A stretch of 64,000 bases of DNA from Exilibacterium tricleocarpae (lineage in GTDB: Bacteria > Pseudomonadota > Gammaproteobacteria > Pseudomonadales > Cellvibrionaceae). Positions 63,938 to 64,000 of this stretch are shown one piece after another (position 1 is the first letter of the stretch; each line of letters starts with the position of its first letter). The notes below the pieces were generated by a model, which was not told the origin of the DNA, did no database searches, and saw nothing but the letters and a program-made list of their open reading frames with translations. The stretch is from positions 1-64,000 of the forward strand of contig NZ_ML660107.1 in the NCBI RefSeq assembly GCF_007004655.1, given 5' to 3'. The position numbers were made by a program, and so were the translations under genes.

Positions 63938-64000
63938 ATGGACGTTGAACAAACCCGGTGGCAGGGTCAAATTGATGGGTTGAACCAACCCTTCGACAAT
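63938..64000 (+). CDS. Start of an unidentified ORF cut by the window end
   Basis: ATG 63938 opens a frame of 21 codons running off the edge (MDVEQTRWQGQIDGLNQPFD). Nothing more can be said about its function. The upstream sequence GATGCGCTGGGGTTACC offers a possible GGGG RBS. Confidence 0.4.
   Translation, partial: MDVEQTRWQGQIDGLNQPFDN

Overview
The window reads as chromosomal DNA of a marine, polysaccharide-using gammaproteobacterium. The evidence is two TonB-dependent receptors, a multidomain PL7 alginate lyase, a 7TMR-DISM type hybrid kinase, RhlE, YebE, TatABC, and a PEP-CTERM protein. Placement near the Cellvibrionales is an inference from this gene mix, not a measured assignment. I see no tRNA, rRNA or CRISPR.

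Layout. 1-7.6 kb: the right end of an IS5-type element interrupts a haloacid dehalogenase gene. A TonB receptor follows, translationally coupled to an exported pyrophosphatase, then an SDR remnant and the alginate lyase with TTGGTnnnACCAA-type operators. 8.4-20 kb is an AT-richer, conflict-type segment: a 2284-residue SpvB/FG-GAP/RHS toxin with a small exported partner, a GFA protein, a 34-bp inverted repeat, and a lipase-effector/partner pair with a decayed N-terminal region. 20-25.6 kb is a GC-rich catabolic operon: thioesterase, cyclase, and indolepyruvate oxidoreductase alpha and beta. 25.7-36.9 kb holds household and envelope genes plus two pectinacetylesterase-family paralogues whose leader was duplicated too, flanking an ankyrin gene and an apolipoprotein N-acyltransferase. 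37-40.7 kb is a divergent response regulator and hybrid kinase. 40.8-42.5 kb has small SRPBCC, DUF1330-like and HxlR genes. 42.6-48 kb is a three-gene RND/LolA-like/beta-barrel envelope transport operon. 48.4-52.2 kb is tatABC, a Tat-dependent PhoX-like protein and a PEP-CTERM protein. 52.8-59.1 kb is a compact uptake/catabolic unit (TonB receptor, AtuA/DUF1446, DUF4387, GPH-type transporter, FadR/GntR regulator) with a new-looking palindromic operator set. 59.2-64 kb holds a frameshifted PEP-CTERM copy, a methyltransferase-like gene, an exported FG-GAP/ART-HYD1 toxin with a 93-residue immunity candidate, a Sel1-like gene and the start of a truncated ORF.

The best candidates for something undescribed are the AtuA/DUF4387 unit with its operators (52.5-59.1 kb), the exported FG-GAP/ART-HYD1 toxin pair (61.0-62.7 kb), and the RHS toxin with its unknown tip and helical insert (8.4-15.8 kb). 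Several genes carry visible decay (IS insertion, frameshift by a 20-bp tandem duplication, truncated SDR, broken effector N-terminus), so the region is under active turnover. All functional assignments come from motif reading without database searches.
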